In this document: in pieces, positions 33,852 through 34,267 of the stretch
How the letters are laid out: every line of letters begins with the position of its first letter
Position numbering within the stretch: the first letter of the stretch is position 1
Source: Gammaproteobacteria bacterium
GTDB taxonomy: Bacteria; Pseudomonadota; Gammaproteobacteria; Arenicellales; Poriferihabitantaceae
Assembly: GCA_022822625.1 (NCBI GenBank)
Contig: JAJEAV010000056.1
Coordinates: forward strand, 1-34,267
Length of the DNA: 34,267 nucleotides
Direction of reading: 5' to 3'
The notes under the pieces: generated by a model
The model's database searches: none
Told to the model about the DNA's origin: nothing
What the model saw: the letters and a program-made list of their open reading frames with translations, nothing else
Program-made: the position numbers and the translations under genes

Positions 33852-34267
<416 letters not shown>

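Overview
The window looks like chromosomal DNA from a gammaproteobacterium, probably an uncultured marine or host-associated one. Support comes from mpl, RNase D, MltA, DsbA, PhoB/PhoR, a pst operon and a 23S-5S rRNA end. The lineage is an inference from gene types; no search was run. Most of the window has moderate GC. The first 4.5 kb is strikingly GC-rich and is occupied by one surface-protein gene.

Layout. (1) 1-4506, minus strand: an uninterrupted 1502-codon reading frame for a Calx-beta-type repeat protein that runs into an autotransporter domain and leaves the window before its C terminus. A run of 17 C (sense strand) lies 20 nt before its ATG, and an upstream triple ATG is out of frame by one base, which suggests a phase-variable switch. 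(2) 4.7-9.4 kb: a possible decayed ORF, mltA, rnd, a gene-poor stretch, an exported nickel superoxide dismutase (sodN), and an unrecognised ORF. (3) 9.45-13.06 kb, plus strand: a small membrane protein, mpl, a DsbA-like oxidoreductase and a GDPD phosphodiesterase. (4) 13.1-16.3 kb: mmsA with a divergent MocR-type regulator. (5) 16.4-26.5 kb: a phosphate island, phoB-phoR, a PhyH-type dioxygenase, a LicA/choline-kinase-like kinase (opposite strand), then pstS-[IS1380-type relic]-pstC-pstA-pstB-phoU. A three-unit Pho-box-like repeat lies before pstS. (6) 26.6-27.9 kb: a decayed TnpB gene with an internal duplication, next to a vapBC toxin-antitoxin pair. (7) 28.2-31.5 kb, minus strand: a dimethylglycine/sarcosine-dehydrogenase-like enzyme and a TauE/SafE-type exporter. 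(8) 31.9-33.6 kb: hipBA, convergent with the end of an rRNA operon (terminator, 5S, 3' part of 23S).

How the genes work together. PhoR/PhoB with PstSCAB-PhoU form the standard phosphate-sensing and uptake circuit. The GDPD enzyme, the PhyH enzyme and the kinase could feed organophosphorus salvage, but only their position supports that. MltA, Mpl and the autotransporter concern the envelope; DsbA and the exported Ni-SOD act in the periplasm. Two transposon relics and two toxin-antitoxin modules mark 21.6-33.6 kb as partly accessory.
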